A DNA stretch of 48,597 nucleotides from Bacteroidales bacterium (GCA_026416095.1 JAOAFV010000002.1:1-48597), one strand, 5' to 3'. Positions 17,726 through 27,140 are shown, counted from the stretch's first letter. The notes: generated by a model from the sequence alone, not told the origin. Translations and numbers: made by a program.

Positions 17726-19594
17726 ATGAAATCAATTTTTGTTTTTATTATTATAATTATTTACTTTTTAATTTGCACAGGTCAAACAATTGAACATAAA
17801 CACAATGTTAAGAATTATTATCATCCATTATTAGAAAAATACGATGTAATTTTTTACTTTATCGATGTAAAAGCAACTAACACGAGTAAATACATTGAGG
17901 GCAAAACCACAATTAAAGCAAAAGTTTTATCGAATTTTTTCGATACAATGTTACTTCAATTACATTATTCGCTTAACGTCGATTCTGTTAAATTTTATAA
18001 TAATTTATGTTTATTTCAACATACTCCAAATAACGAACTTTTTATTAAATTACCTGAAATTCTTGAATTAAACGATACTTTTTCAGTTTGTGTGTACTAC
18101 AAAGGCACGTCGGAAGGAAATGGTATACGTAACGGACAAGCATTTGGGGAAAAAGTAACCTGGACGCTTACTGAGCCATACGGTGCTCTCGATTGGTTCC
18201 CATGTAAACAAATTGTTACAGATAAAGCCGATTCTGCATACATCTATATTACATGCAAAAATACTTTAAAGGCTGGATCTAATGGTGTACTTAAGAAAAT
18301 CGATACACTCACAAATAATTATGTTAAGTATTGTTGGCAAACAAAATTTCCTATTGCCTACTATTTAATAAGCTTAACAGTAAGCGATTACATGATATAT
18401 AATATTTATGCATTTCCTGAGAATTTATCAAACGATTCAATTCTAATAACAAATTATATATACAATAATTCAAACTTTTTCAATTATTATAAAACTAAAA
18501 TTGACAGTTCTAAACAATGTATGGAACTTTTATGTAAGCTTTATGGGTTATATCCTTTTTATAGTGAAAAATATGGTCATATTACAGCACCTATTGGTGG
18601 AGGTATGGAACATCAAACATTAACAACAATATCTACTTTTTCCCTTGAGCTTATAATTCACGAAATGGCACACCAGTGGTTTGGAGATTATGTAACTTGC
18701 TCTAACTGGCAAGATATATGGATTAATGAAGGTTTTGCTACATATAGTTATTACTTAGGTCTAGAAAATTTTTACTCTTCTGAAGCGTGTAAAAATTGGC
18801 TTTCTGAAACTTTTAATTGGATCATGATAGAACCCGGTGGTAGCGTTTATGTGCCATTTGATGAATTAAATAATGTTACAAGAATATTTGATTATAGGCT
18901 TACCTACTTAAAAGGTGCAGCCTTGGTTCATATGATCCGATATATTATCAATAACGACAGCATATTCTTTTCTTTGTTACGTGGTTTTTTAAATCAATAT
19001 GCTTTCTCTAATGCAAGTGGCGATGATTTTAAAAATTTTTTAAACTACCATACCAATTACAACTTTAATAACTTTTTCGATGAATGGTACTATGGTCAAG
19101 GATATCCTATAATTTCTTTATATTGGAATAAAGTAAACGATACAGTTTACTTTACTTTACTTCAGCAAACATCATTACCCAGTATTACACCTTTTTTTCA
19201 TATTCCCGTAGAAGTTAAATTTAGTGGCTTCGATAAAGACACTATTATAAGAGTCAATCATAATTACAATGGAGAGTTATTTAGTGCCTATGTGCCATTT
19301 GATTTTTATGATGTAGTAATTGACCCTAATAACCACATAGTTAATAAAGTCGGAGAAGTTTCGCAAAGCATAAACTCTCTAGAAAATTTATATAGAATTT
19401 ATCCTAATCCATCTAGCGAATATATATATTTGTCTGCTAATAAAAATAAAATTGATGATGTTAAAATATACGATATTTTTGGAAATTTAGTTTATCAAAG
19501 CAAATATTCAGATTGTATAAATATAAAAAAATTTCCAAATGGAATTTACATAATAGATATAAACAATTTAAAAACAAAATTCATTAAAAATTAA
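17726..19594 (+). CDS. M1 family metallopeptidase with T9SS sorting domain
   Basis: A 622-residue secreted aminopeptidase. It has a signal peptide (1-19). The gluzincin motif is HEMAHQWFGD: His312, Glu313 and His316, with the third zinc ligand Glu335 in NEGFATY, 18 residues on. The exopeptidase loop, normally GAMEN, appears here as GGGMEHQ (291-297), with His in place of Asn. The C-terminus is a T9SS type A domain (IYPNPSSEYI, IYDIFGNLVY, NGIYIIDI, ending TKFIKN). It probably trims peptides outside the cell to feed the organism. The porV gene, a component of the machine that would export it, follows about 107 bp later. Confidence 0.92.
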   Translation: MKSIFVFIIIIIYFLICTGQTIEHKHNVKNYYHPLLEKYDVIFYFIDVKATNTSKYIEGKTTIKAKVLSNFFDTMLLQLHYSLNVDSVKFYNNLCLFQHTPNNELFIKLPEILELNDTFSVCVYYKGTSEGNGIRNGQAFGEKVTWTLTEPYGALDWFPCKQIVTDKADSAYIYITCKNTLKAGSNGVLKKIDTLTNNYVKYCWQTKFPIAYYLISLTVSDYMIYNIYAFPENLSNDSILITNYIYNNSNFFNYYKTKIDSSKQCMELLCKLYGLYPFYSEKYGHITAPIGGGMEHQTLTTISTFSLELIIHEMAHQWFGDYVTCSNWQDIWINEGFATYSYYLGLENFYSSEACKNWLSETFNWIMIEPGGSVYVPFDELNNVTRIFDYRLTYLKGAALVHMIRYIINNDSIFFSLLRGFLNQYAFSNASGDDFKNFLNYHTNYNFNNFFDEWYYGQGYPIISLYWNKVNDTVYFTLLQQTSLPSITPFFHIPVEVKFSGFDKDTIIRVNHNYNGELFSAYVPFDFYDVVIDPNNHIVNKVGEVSQSINSLENLYRIYPNPSSEYIYLSANKNKIDDVKIYDIFGNLVYQSKYSDCINIKKFPNGIYIIDINNLKTKFIKN

Positions 19595-19603
19595 CATTTT
19601 TTG

Positions 19604-19634
19604 TTGTTTAAAAAATTTTTTTATTTTACCTTTG
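19604..19634 (+). promoter_or_regulatory. Promoter of porV (TTG-N20-TACCTTTG)
   Basis: TACCTTTG at 19627-19634 matches TAnnTTTG exactly, with TTG at 19604-19606 placed 20 bp upstream. The porV ATG is 67 bp after the -7 element, so porV has its own promoter with a leader of about 60 nt. Confidence 0.65.
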
Positions 19635-19701
19635 TATTGTAGCAATAATATATGAATATTATCGTTATAGTAACAATTAACGTAAAGTTAAGCTATAAAG
19701 T

Positions 19702-20961
19702 ATGAAAATTTTGTTTTTTTTTGTTGTTTATTTAAGTATACTAAATTATAATTTTTCTCAAATTTCTAACCAGCAGCTAAACGGGAGAGAAGATATAGCA
19801 AACGTTATTACAACAGCTGTTCCTTTTTTAACTATAGCACCCGATTCTAGAGCAGGGGCTTTGGGCGATGCTGGAGTGGGTACAACTCCCGATGTTAATT
19901 CGCAACATCATAATCCTGCAAAATACACTTTTATCAAAAAAAATTATGGTTTTGCAATTTCTTATTCACCATGGCTTAGACAATTAGTAAATGATATTAA
20001 CCTAGCTTATATTACTGGATTCTATAAATTTGCTAATACACAATCTATAAGTGCTTCATTACGTTATTTTTCGCTTGGAGATATTACTTTTACCAATATG
20101 CAAGGCGAAGTTACTGGGCAACATAAGCCAAATGAGTTTGCTATTGATATTGCTTATTCTCGTTTACTATTTCCACATTTTAGTTTAGCAGTTGCCGTCA
20201 GATACATTAACTCAAATCTAACAGGTGGTTATTCAGGGGGCGGCGTACCAACTCATGTAGGACAGGCCGTTGCTTCCGATATAGCTTTTTTTTACACAAG
20301 ATCGTTTGAAATTAAAAAGAAACCATCTGAATTTTGTTTTGGAACTAATTTTTCAAACATAGGTTCCAAAATGTCTTATACCGATAATTCTATAAAAGAC
20401 TTTTTACCTATGATGCTTCGATTAGGTCCGTCAATGAAAATAAATATTGATGATTATAATAGCTTGCTTGGTACTTTTGAATTTAGCAAACTACTTGTAC
20501 CAACTCCTCCTATTTATTACACGCAAGGCGACACTATGCCAAACGGACAAGTAGCTGATGCTTCAGGAAAATATATAAAATATGGTAAAGATCCAAATAT
20601 TTCTGTTCCTGTTGCTATATTCCAATCGTTCTGGGATGCACCTGGTGTTCAAATGGATCCTTTAAACCCCAACGATAGAAGTAGATTTAAAGAAGAATTA
20701 AGAGAAATAAATTACTCAATAGGACTAGAATATACCTATGCCAATCAGTTTACTCTTAGAACTGGTTATTTTTATGAACATCCAACCAAAGGTAATCGTA
20801 AGTTTTTTACAGTAGGTGCCGGATTAAAATTAAAAATATTTTCCATAGATTTTTCGTATTTAATTCCTGTACATCAAAATCACCCTCTTGCCAATACTTT
20901 ACGATTTACTCTTATGTTTAATTTTGAATTCGATAAAGAAAAACAGATTGAAAATAAATGA
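19702..20961 (+). CDS. porV: Type IX secretion outer-membrane protein PorV (LptO)
   Basis: A 419-residue FadL-like beta-barrel of the PorV/PG27 family. It has a signal peptide (1-19, ending FS before Gln) and the highly conserved N-terminal TAVPFLTIAPDSRAGALGDAGVGTTPD (about 38-64, with the family's NPAKY soon after). A later YTYANQFTLRTGYFYEH and the closing FDFSYLIPVHQNHPLANTLRF region also match PorV. PorV shuttles T9SS cargo from the SprA/Sov translocon to the PorU sortase at the outer membrane. Three probable cargo proteins are encoded in this window. The stop overlaps the ispF start (ATGA). Confidence 0.95.
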   Translation: MKILFFFVVYLSILNYNFSQISNQQLNGREDIANVITTAVPFLTIAPDSRAGALGDAGVGTTPDVNSQHHNPAKYTFIKKNYGFAISYSPWLRQLVNDINLAYITGFYKFANTQSISASLRYFSLGDITFTNMQGEVTGQHKPNEFAIDIAYSRLLFPHFSLAVAVRYINSNLTGGYSGGGVPTHVGQAVASDIAFFYTRSFEIKKKPSEFCFGTNFSNIGSKMSYTDNSIKDFLPMMLRLGPSMKINIDDYNSLLGTFEFSKLLVPTPPIYYTQGDTMPNGQVADASGKYIKYGKDPNISVPVAIFQSFWDAPGVQMDPLNPNDRSRFKEELREINYSIGLEYTYANQFTLRTGYFYEHPTKGNRKFFTVGAGLKLKIFSIDFSYLIPVHQNHPLANTLRFTLMFNFEFDKEKQIENK

Positions 20962-21434
20962 ACTTCAGAATTGGGTTTGGTTACGATGTACACAGAATTA
21001 CAAAAGGTAATTATGTTGTACTTGGGGGCGTAAAAATTAAAACAAACTTTAGTGTTGATGCTCACTCCGATGGCGATGTTCTAATTCATGCAATTTGCGA
21101 TTCATTACTGGGTGCCGCTAATTTACGAGATATTGGATATCATTTTCCTAATAATTCTGAGAGATATAAAAATATTTCAAGCTTAGATCTTTTAAAAAAA
21201 GTCAACAATCTTTTGCAAGAAAATAATTATAAAATACAAAATATAGATAGCACTATAATAACAGAAAAACCTAAAATAAGCCCATACATACAAGATATGC
21301 AAAAAATCATTTCTGAAACATTAAACATTCATTTAAACAAAATTTCAATTAAAGCAACTACTAACGAAAAGGTTGGATTTATAGGAAGAGAAGAGGGAAT
21401 AGCTGCTTTTGCTGTTTGCTTAATATATTTCTAA
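20958..21434 (+). CDS. ispF: 2-C-methyl-D-erythritol 2,4-cyclodiphosphate synthase
   Basis: A 158-residue IspF of normal length. Metal-binding residues lie in GYDVHR (Asp10, His12) and in AHSDGDVLIHAICDSLLGA, with His42 of the active site in the latter. DIGYHFP, a TIITEKPKISPYI segment and the closing KATTNEKVGFIGREEGIAAFAV are all conserved. It catalyses the fifth step of the non-mevalonate isoprenoid pathway in the cytoplasm. It starts inside the porV stop codon, so it is translationally coupled to it. Confidence 0.97.
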   Translation: MNFRIGFGYDVHRITKGNYVVLGGVKIKTNFSVDAHSDGDVLIHAICDSLLGAANLRDIGYHFPNNSERYKNISSLDLLKKVNNLLQENNYKIQNIDSTIITEKPKISPYIQDMQKIISETLNIHLNKISIKATTNEKVGFIGREEGIAAFAVCLIYF

Positions 21435-21463
21435 CCGTATTACTTCAAAAAAATTATACTAAC

Positions 21464-22477
21464 ATGAAAGCAATGGTTTTAACAGCTGTAAACAAGCCTC
21501 TTGAATTATTAGATTTACCTAGACCAGAACCATTAGAAGATGAAATTTTAATAAAAATATTGTATTGTGGAGTTTGTCGGACAGAACTCGATCAAATAGA
21601 AGGAAGAATTTATCCTCCAAAATTACCTGTAATTCCTGGCCATCAGCCAGTTGGAATTGTTGAAAAGATAGGTACTAACGTTTCAAAATTTAAAATAGGA
21701 GATATAGTAGGAGCAACATGGCTATATTCGTCATGTGGATATTGTGAATTTTGTAAAAAGGGAAATGAAAATTTATGTAAGCAATTTAAAGGAACGGGTT
21801 GCCATGCAGATGGAGGTTATGCTGAATATATGGTAATTTCTGAAAAATATGCTTTTAAAATACCATCTGCTTACACCGATTTTAGCAAAGTTGCACCATT
21901 GTTATGTGGGGGCGTAATTGGCTATAGGTCATTAAAATTAGCCAATATAACAGATGGAGAACCTGTTGCATTGTGGGGATTTGGTTCTTCTAATCATCAA
22001 TTATTTCAAATTATAAAAATGAAATACAAACATTCGCCTATATTTGTTTTTACTCGTAATGTCAATGAGCAAGAACTTGCAATGAAAATGGGAGCCGAAT
22101 GGGTAGGCTGGATTGATGATAAACCACCTAAAAATGTTAATAAAGCAATATATACAATTCCAGCGTGGTTACCATTTATTAAAGCATTAGAAAATTTAGA
22201 AAGAGGAGGTCGTTTAATTATAAACTTAATAAGAATGAATGATGACGACAAAATAAATTTACTTAATATAAATTATTCTGAACATCTATGGCTTGAAAAA
22301 GAAATTAAAACTGTTGCTAATGTATCATTGGCCGATGCTGAAGAATTTTTATCAATCGCTGCTGAAATTCCTATAATACCTGAAGTGCAAATATTTAACT
22401 TGGAAGAAGCAAATTTAGCATTACTTGAATTAAAATCTGGGAAAATTAAAGGTTCTAAAGTCTTAAAAATTAATTAA
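21464..22477 (+). CDS. Zinc-dependent alcohol dehydrogenase family protein (TIGR02822-like)
   Basis: A 337-residue medium-chain dehydrogenase. The ATG at 21464 is preferred; an upstream TTG at 21416 inside ispF adds an unrelated 16-residue tail. Catalytic zinc site: Cys38 in CGVCRTE and His60 in PGHQ, where the family usually has GHE, so Glu is replaced by Gln61. Structural zinc: Cys91, 94, 97 and 105 in CGYCEFCKKGNENLC. The segment HADGGYAEYM and VAPLLCGGVIGYRSLK, with a weak Rossmann motif (WGFGSSNHQ), resemble the TIGR02822 family rather than classical AdhP. The substrate is unknown. It follows ispF by 29 bp. Confidence 0.85.
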   Translation: MKAMVLTAVNKPLELLDLPRPEPLEDEILIKILYCGVCRTELDQIEGRIYPPKLPVIPGHQPVGIVEKIGTNVSKFKIGDIVGATWLYSSCGYCEFCKKGNENLCKQFKGTGCHADGGYAEYMVISEKYAFKIPSAYTDFSKVAPLLCGGVIGYRSLKLANITDGEPVALWGFGSSNHQLFQIIKMKYKHSPIFVFTRNVNEQELAMKMGAEWVGWIDDKPPKNVNKAIYTIPAWLPFIKALENLERGGRLIINLIRMNDDDKINLLNINYSEHLWLEKEIKTVANVSLADAEEFLSIAAEIPIIPEVQIFNLEEANLALLELKSGKIKGSKVLKIN

Positions 22478-22615
22478 AATGTAAATTTTATATTACTTTA
22501 ACATTCTTTAAACTTATATCTCATATACTGAATTTTCCTAAAGTTAAAATATTTTTGTGAAACAAATTTTTTTATAAAATTACATAAAGTAATTTTTTTT
22601 TTTTGAATAATATAA

Positions 22616-22623
22616 TAATTTTG
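22616..22623 (+). promoter_or_regulatory. -7 element of tRNA-Ser (TAATTTTG)
   Basis: Exact match to TAnnTTTG, ending 5 bp before the mature tRNA 5' end, so the primary transcript would start at or next to the tRNA. A 12-T tract covers the -33 region and no TTTG is correctly spaced. Confidence 0.6.
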
Positions 22624-22628
22624 CATTT

Positions 22629-22717
22629 GGAGAGATGGCAGAGTGGTTGAATGCGGCGGTCTTGAAAACCGTTGAAACCCGTAAGGGTTTCCGGGGGTTC
22701 GAATCCCTCTCTCTCCG
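22629..22717 (+). tRNA. tRNA-Ser (anticodon UGA)
   Basis: An 89-nt class II tRNA. Acceptor GGAGAGA pairs with TCTCTCC (22710-22716), discriminator G22717. The D-arm contains GAGTGGTTGAATGC; the anticodon stem GCGGT/ACCGT encloses CTTGAAA with TGA anticodon. A long variable arm (AAACCC...GGGTTT) and T-loop TTCGAAT follow. The long variable arm and UGA anticodon identify serine. CCA is not encoded. Confidence 0.97.
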
Positions 22718-22896
22718 TTATTAGCGGGTTCTTTATAATTTATAAAAATAAATTTTAACAATAATTCAAAACTTTAAACTGTGAGATGCTTTTAGCAATA
22801 TAATGTACAAAAAATTTAGGGAAATATTTTTCTTAAATACATTATTTTTATTTTACTATTCCTTATATAAATTTCATAATAATTAATAAAAATTCT

Positions 22897-23103
22897 ATGA
22901 TTTTAACAAAAATAATAAGCTTTATTAGAAACGAAATAAGTAAATCCGGGAAAATTGGGAAGAATCTTATTGTTATAGTCATTATTAAATTTTTCATAAT
23001 ATTTATTTTACTTAAACATTTTTTCTTCAAGGATTACTTAGACAAAAATTTTAAAGAAACCAACGAAAAAATTAATTATGTAATAAATAATATAATACAA
23101 TAA
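22897..23103 (+). CDS. DUF4492 family small membrane protein
   Basis: A 68-residue protein with a basic, amphipathic N-terminus, one membrane segment (about 25-45, VIVIIKFFIIFILLKHFFF) and a charged C-terminus. Its length, the KFFIIFxLLKxFFFxDYL core and its place 4 bp before cydA match DUF4492, a short family found next to cytochrome bd genes in Bacteroidota and Campylobacterota. By analogy with CydX it may be a small accessory subunit or assembly factor of the oxidase; that role is inference. A weak -7 (TAAATTTC, 22868-22875) lies upstream. Confidence 0.8.
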   Translation: MILTKIISFIRNEISKSGKIGKNLIVIVIIKFFIIFILLKHFFFKDYLDKNFKETNEKINYVINNIIQ

Positions 23104-23107
23104 AGTT

Positions 23108-24658
23108 ATGAATATTTTGGATACTTCATTAGTTGAATTAGTAAACTGGTCGAGGGCTCAATTTGCGTTGACCGCAATTTATCATTGGTTCTTTGTACCA
23201 TTAACTATAGGGTTATCTTTTATACTTGCAATATGCGAAACAATATACGTAAAAACTGGAAATGAAAATTGGGCAAAAATTACAAGATATTGGATGCAAT
23301 TATTCGCTATAAATTTTGCAATAGGAGTTGCAACAGGCATTGTGCTTGAGTTTGAGTTTGGTACAAATTGGGCAAATTATTCGTGGATTGCAGGCGATAT
23401 TTTTGGAGCACCATTAGCAATAGAGGGTATAATGGCTTTCTTCTTAGAATCAACTTTCATTGGGGTAATGTTGTTTGGTTGGAACAAAATAAGCAAAAAA
23501 ATGCACTTACTTGCAACATGGCTTGTTGCTATAGGTTCAAATTTATCGGCATATTGGATATTGGTTGCTAATGCATGGATGAATAATCCGGTTGGAACTA
23601 AATTTAATCCCGACATGGCAAGAAATGAAATGACAAGTTTTTTTGAAATTGCTTTTTCGCCATTTGCTATTAACAAATTTTTACATACTGTTTCTTCGTG
23701 TTATCTTGTTTCTGCCCTGTTTGTATTAGGGGTAAGTTCATGGTATCTTTTAAAAAATAGAAATGTAGAATTTGCAAAGAAAAGTATTCTTATTGGTTCA
23801 ATATTTGGATTATTTGCTTCTATACTCATTATTATAACTGGGCACAGCTCTGCTCAACTAATAGCCGAAAAGCAGCCAATGAAACTTGCTGCTATGGAAG
23901 GCTTATATAATGGTAAAAAAGGAGCAGATTTAATAGTCTTCGGAGTGCTAAAAGATAGGTCTCAACTCAACAATGATGCTGATAGCGATCCTTTTATATT
24001 TAAAATAAGTATACCAAAATTGTTATCTTTTCTTGCTTTTGAAGACTTTAATAGTTTTGTTCCTGGAATTAATGATATTTTATATGGAAATAAAGAACAT
24101 AATATTAAGCCGATAACAGAAAAAATTGAAAAAGGCAAAATAGCTATAAGTGCTTTGCAACAATATAGAGAAGCGTTAAAAGCCTCCAATAAGCAAAAAA
24201 TGGATGAGATGAGAAAGGTTTTAAATGAAAATTATAAATACATAGGCTATGGATATTTCAAAAATATTGAACATTTAATTCCTAATGTATTTTTGGTTTT
24301 TTATAGTTTTCATATAATGGTTGCTCTTGGTTTTTATTTTGTACTTGTATTTATTGTAGCTTTGTGGCTATTGAAGAAAAATAGTTTACAAAATAAAAAG
24401 CTTTTACTTAGACTTTTTGTTTTTAATATTTTTCTTGGCTTTATAGCCTCACAATTGGGGTGGGTTGTTGCCGAAGTAGGAAGACAACCATGGGTTATTC
24501 AAGATATTTTACCAGTTTTTAAAGCAACATCTCATTTATCTGTAAAAATGGTGCAAACAACATTTTTTATATTTTTAATATTATTTACCATTCTTTTATT
24601 AGCTGAAATAAAAATATTATTACATAAAATAAGAAAAACAACTATTGAGTTAAACTAA
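23108..24658 (+). CDS. cydA: Cytochrome bd ubiquinol oxidase subunit I
   Basis: A 516-residue integral membrane subunit. The N-terminal SRAQFALTAIYHWFFVPLTIGLS carries the haem b595 ligand His. An SNLSAYWILVANAWMNNPVG region and a HSSAQ segment follow. The closing GWVVAEVGRQPWVIQ is the CydA signature near haem b558 and the quinol site. The Q-loop is of the short type. With CydB it oxidises menaquinol and reduces oxygen to water at very low oxygen pressure. It follows the DUF4492 gene by 4 bp and precedes cydB by 12 bp. Confidence 0.97.
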   Translation: MNILDTSLVELVNWSRAQFALTAIYHWFFVPLTIGLSFILAICETIYVKTGNENWAKITRYWMQLFAINFAIGVATGIVLEFEFGTNWANYSWIAGDIFGAPLAIEGIMAFFLESTFIGVMLFGWNKISKKMHLLATWLVAIGSNLSAYWILVANAWMNNPVGTKFNPDMARNEMTSFFEIAFSPFAINKFLHTVSSCYLVSALFVLGVSSWYLLKNRNVEFAKKSILIGSIFGLFASILIIITGHSSAQLIAEKQPMKLAAMEGLYNGKKGADLIVFGVLKDRSQLNNDADSDPFIFKISIPKLLSFLAFEDFNSFVPGINDILYGNKEHNIKPITEKIEKGKIAISALQQYREALKASNKQKMDEMRKVLNENYKYIGYGYFKNIEHLIPNVFLVFYSFHIMVALGFYFVLVFIVALWLLKKNSLQNKKLLLRLFVFNIFLGFIASQLGWVVAEVGRQPWVIQDILPVFKATSHLSVKMVQTTFFIFLILFTILLLAEIKILLHKIRKTTIELN

Positions 24659-24670
24659 AAAAATGTTAAA

Positions 24671-25786
24671 ATGAGCGAAGTAATTTCTTTAACTTTTTTA
24701 CAAAACTATTGGTGGGTTATAATATCAATTTTAGGAAGTTTTCTTATTTTTTTGATGTACATTCAAGGCGGACAAACTTTAATTTACACAATTGGCAAAA
24801 ATGAAGAAGAGTTAAATTTACTAATAAACGCATTAGGCAGAAAATGGGAACTTACTTTTACTACTTTAGTAACCTTTGGCGGTGCATTTTACGCCTCATT
24901 CCCTTTATTTTATGCAACAATCTTGAGTGGAGCATACTGGCTATGGATAATAACTCTAATCGTATTTGTTTTGCAGGCTGTTTCTTATGAATTTAGAAAT
25001 AAAGCAAATAATCTATTAGGGAAAAAAACTTACGAATATTTTTTATTTTTTAATGGTTTAATAGCATCTTTATTTTTAGGAATAATAATAGGTAGCTTCT
25101 TTACAGGTAACGATTTTTATATTAATGAAAATAATTTACCAAAGTGGAACAATCATTTGCATGGGCTCGAAAATATTCTATGTATTGAAAATCTAATTAT
25201 GGGTATTACTCTTTTTTTCCTCTCTCGGACCAACGGAGCTTTGTTTTTTGTTTATTCTATTGACAACACTAATATTGTTAAAAATAGTTTAAAACAAACA
25301 AAAATTAATGGATTAATTTCTTGTATCTCTTTTATATTATTTTTAATATTAATTTTTTTGAGAAAAGGTTATGAATACAATAATGATTATATATATTTAA
25401 GAGAGAACAAATATTTTTTAAACTTCATTGAAATGCCAATTACATTAGTTTTTTTACTTAGTGGTTTATTTCTTCTTATTTATTCCATACTTAAAACATC
25501 TGGTAAAAATGTTGATAAGTTGTTTCTAATAAGTGGGTTAGCTACTATTTTATTAGTGTTTTCATTATTTTTAAACTTAGGTTTTAATAATACATGTTAT
25601 TTCCCATCATATGCCGATGTTAAATCTTCGTTAAATATAAGAAATTCATCTTCAAGCTATTTTACGTTATCTGTATTGAGTATTGCGTCGTTAATTTTGC
25701 CTTTTGTTTTGTGGTATATTATACGTGCATGGAAGTTAATTACAAAAGTTTCGTCAAGCGATACTTTGGAAAATAATGACTATTAA
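24671..25786 (+). CDS. cydB: Cytochrome bd ubiquinol oxidase subunit II
   Basis: A 371-residue membrane protein with about eight or nine helices. The family start is visible (NYWWVIISILGSFLIFLMYIQGG), as are GRKWELTFTTLVTFGGAFYASFPLFYATIL and YEFRNKANN. CydB is the structural partner of CydA and does not carry the catalytic haems in most members. Sequence conservation drops in the middle (about 195-310), as is usual in Bacteroidota CydB. The following 213 bp to the next stop codon contain only a weak imperfect hairpin near 25867-25893 and no gene. Confidence 0.93.
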   Translation: MSEVISLTFLQNYWWVIISILGSFLIFLMYIQGGQTLIYTIGKNEEELNLLINALGRKWELTFTTLVTFGGAFYASFPLFYATILSGAYWLWIITLIVFVLQAVSYEFRNKANNLLGKKTYEYFLFFNGLIASLFLGIIIGSFFTGNDFYINENNLPKWNNHLHGLENILCIENLIMGITLFFLSRTNGALFFVYSIDNTNIVKNSLKQTKINGLISCISFILFLILIFLRKGYEYNNDYIYLRENKYFLNFIEMPITLVFLLSGLFLLIYSILKTSGKNVDKLFLISGLATILLVFSLFLNLGFNNTCYFPSYADVKSSLNIRNSSSSYFTLSVLSIASLILPFVLWYIIRAWKLITKVSSSDTLENNDY

Positions 25787-25999
25787 GGATTAATTGTATA
25801 TATAGATAATAGCTTTTTTAAGTATTATTTTTTATTAATCTTGAGGAAGAATATTCAAAATTTTGTAGGAAATTTTTTTAACATTTTCCTTCTAAATAAT
25901 CCTATTTATAAGCTTTACAGAATTTTATTACTCTTACACTTAAATTGTATTTGAGCAACTTATTGTTATTAGTTTTTTAGTAGTTTATTTTAATTATTT

Positions 26000-27112
26000 T
26001 CACTTCCAAACACCTTCAATTATCATTCCACATTTAGCACATTTACCATCTTTTAGCCCTGTTATTTTTACATTGTATCCATATCTTTCTATTAAAGTAA
26101 AGCCACATTTAGGACACACCGTATTTTCTTTTTGTAAAATGTTACCTTCGTAAACGTACCTTATTCCGGCTTTTTTTGCAATTTCTACAGCTTTTTTAAT
26201 TGTTTCTAATGGTGTTGGATATAGGCTAGTTAACTTGTAAGCAGGAAAAAAACGCGAAAAATGTAATGGGGTTGTGCTAAAGCCGTTGTTAACCAACCAT
26301 TTTGCCATTTCTTCAATCATTTTTAAGTCGTCAGTGTAAGTAGGAACAATGAGATTAGTAATTTCAAGCCATACATTATGTTTCTTAAGTAATTTTAAAG
26401 TATTTAATACAGGATGCAAGGTACCACCGTTTAACGATCTGTATATGCTATCGCTAAAATTCTTTAAATCAATGTTAGCTGCATCTATGTAAGGAATTAA
26501 CTCTAAAAGTGGTTTCTCGTTAATGTATCCATTACTTACGATAACAGTTTTTAAACCTTTTTTCTTAGCAAGTACAGCAATGTCGTACATATATTCATAG
26601 AATATAATGGGTTCATTATATGTAAAGGCTATAGAGGGACAGTTATTTTTAATAGCCAAATCCACTATTTCTTCGGGTGTATAATTGTACGATTTTATTT
26701 CGAGAGGTGAAAACTGCGATATTTGCCAATTCTGACAGTTTAAACAAGAAAAATTACAACCTGCAGTTCCAATAGAAAAAATATTAGTTGTAGGAAAAAA
26801 ATGATATAATGGCTTTTTTTCGATAGGATCAATGTTAATCGATACTGGTTTGTTATAGGTTAAAGCATATAATGTGCCATTTATGTTTTTTCTTGCTTTG
26901 CAAATCCCAATATCTCCATTCTTTAATATACACTCATGCGGACACAATTTACATTTTACAACCCCTTCTCTAACTTTCTCCCAATGTTTGGCTTCCTTAA
27001 ATTTCGATTGCTGTAACTCATTCATATTTGGTTTATCTTTAAGACTTAAAATTAAAAACACTAATACAACAAAAAAAACAATTAAAATTAAAAAAAATAT
27101 TTTTTTAAACAT
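26000..27112 (-). CDS. amrS: AmmeMemoRadiSam system radical SAM protein with N-terminal membrane anchor
   Basis: A 370-residue radical SAM protein. The cluster motif is GCNFSCLNCQNW with Cys119, Cys123 and Cys126. An N-terminal Cys set (Cys54, 57, 61, 71: CKLCPHECILKNGDIGIC) and a C-terminal zinc-ribbon (VCPKC and KCAKC) are typical of this PflA-like family. FTYNEP and LKNFSD segments fit the TIM barrel. Odd feature: residues 1-25 are one strong membrane helix preceded by two Lys and followed by LKDKPN, so the catalytic domain may face the periplasm. It diverges from the amrB-amrA fusion 91 bp away. The system is recognised but its reaction is unknown. Confidence 0.88.
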   Translation of the reverse strand: MFKKIFFLILIVFFVVLVFLILSLKDKPNMNELQQSKFKEAKHWEKVREGVVKCKLCPHECILKNGDIGICKARKNINGTLYALTYNKPVSINIDPIEKKPLYHFFPTTNIFSIGTAGCNFSCLNCQNWQISQFSPLEIKSYNYTPEEIVDLAIKNNCPSIAFTYNEPIIFYEYMYDIAVLAKKKGLKTVIVSNGYINEKPLLELIPYIDAANIDLKNFSDSIYRSLNGGTLHPVLNTLKLLKKHNVWLEITNLIVPTYTDDLKMIEEMAKWLVNNGFSTTPLHFSRFFPAYKLTSLYPTPLETIKKAVEIAKKAGIRYVYEGNILQKENTVCPKCGFTLIERYGYNVKITGLKDGKCAKCGMIIEGVWK

Positions 27113-27132
27113 AATTTTTAAGTTTTTGTTTT

Positions 27133-27140
27133 CAAATTTA
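27133..27140 (-). promoter_or_regulatory. -7 element of amrS (TAAATTTG)
   Basis: Reverse-strand TAAATTTG matches TAnnTTTG exactly and lies 21 bp before the amrS ATG. Confidence 0.5.

Noticed and set aside
22498-22761. Reverse-strand 87-codon frame with GERGIRTPGNPYGFQRFSRPP
   Set aside because: It is the well-known spurious frame antisense to tRNA-Ser; the motif comes from the tRNA itself.
25787-25999. Intrinsic terminator after cydB
   Set aside because: The best hairpin (AGGAAA/TTTCCT near 25867-25893) is weak, with a long loop and no clean T-run in the right place.
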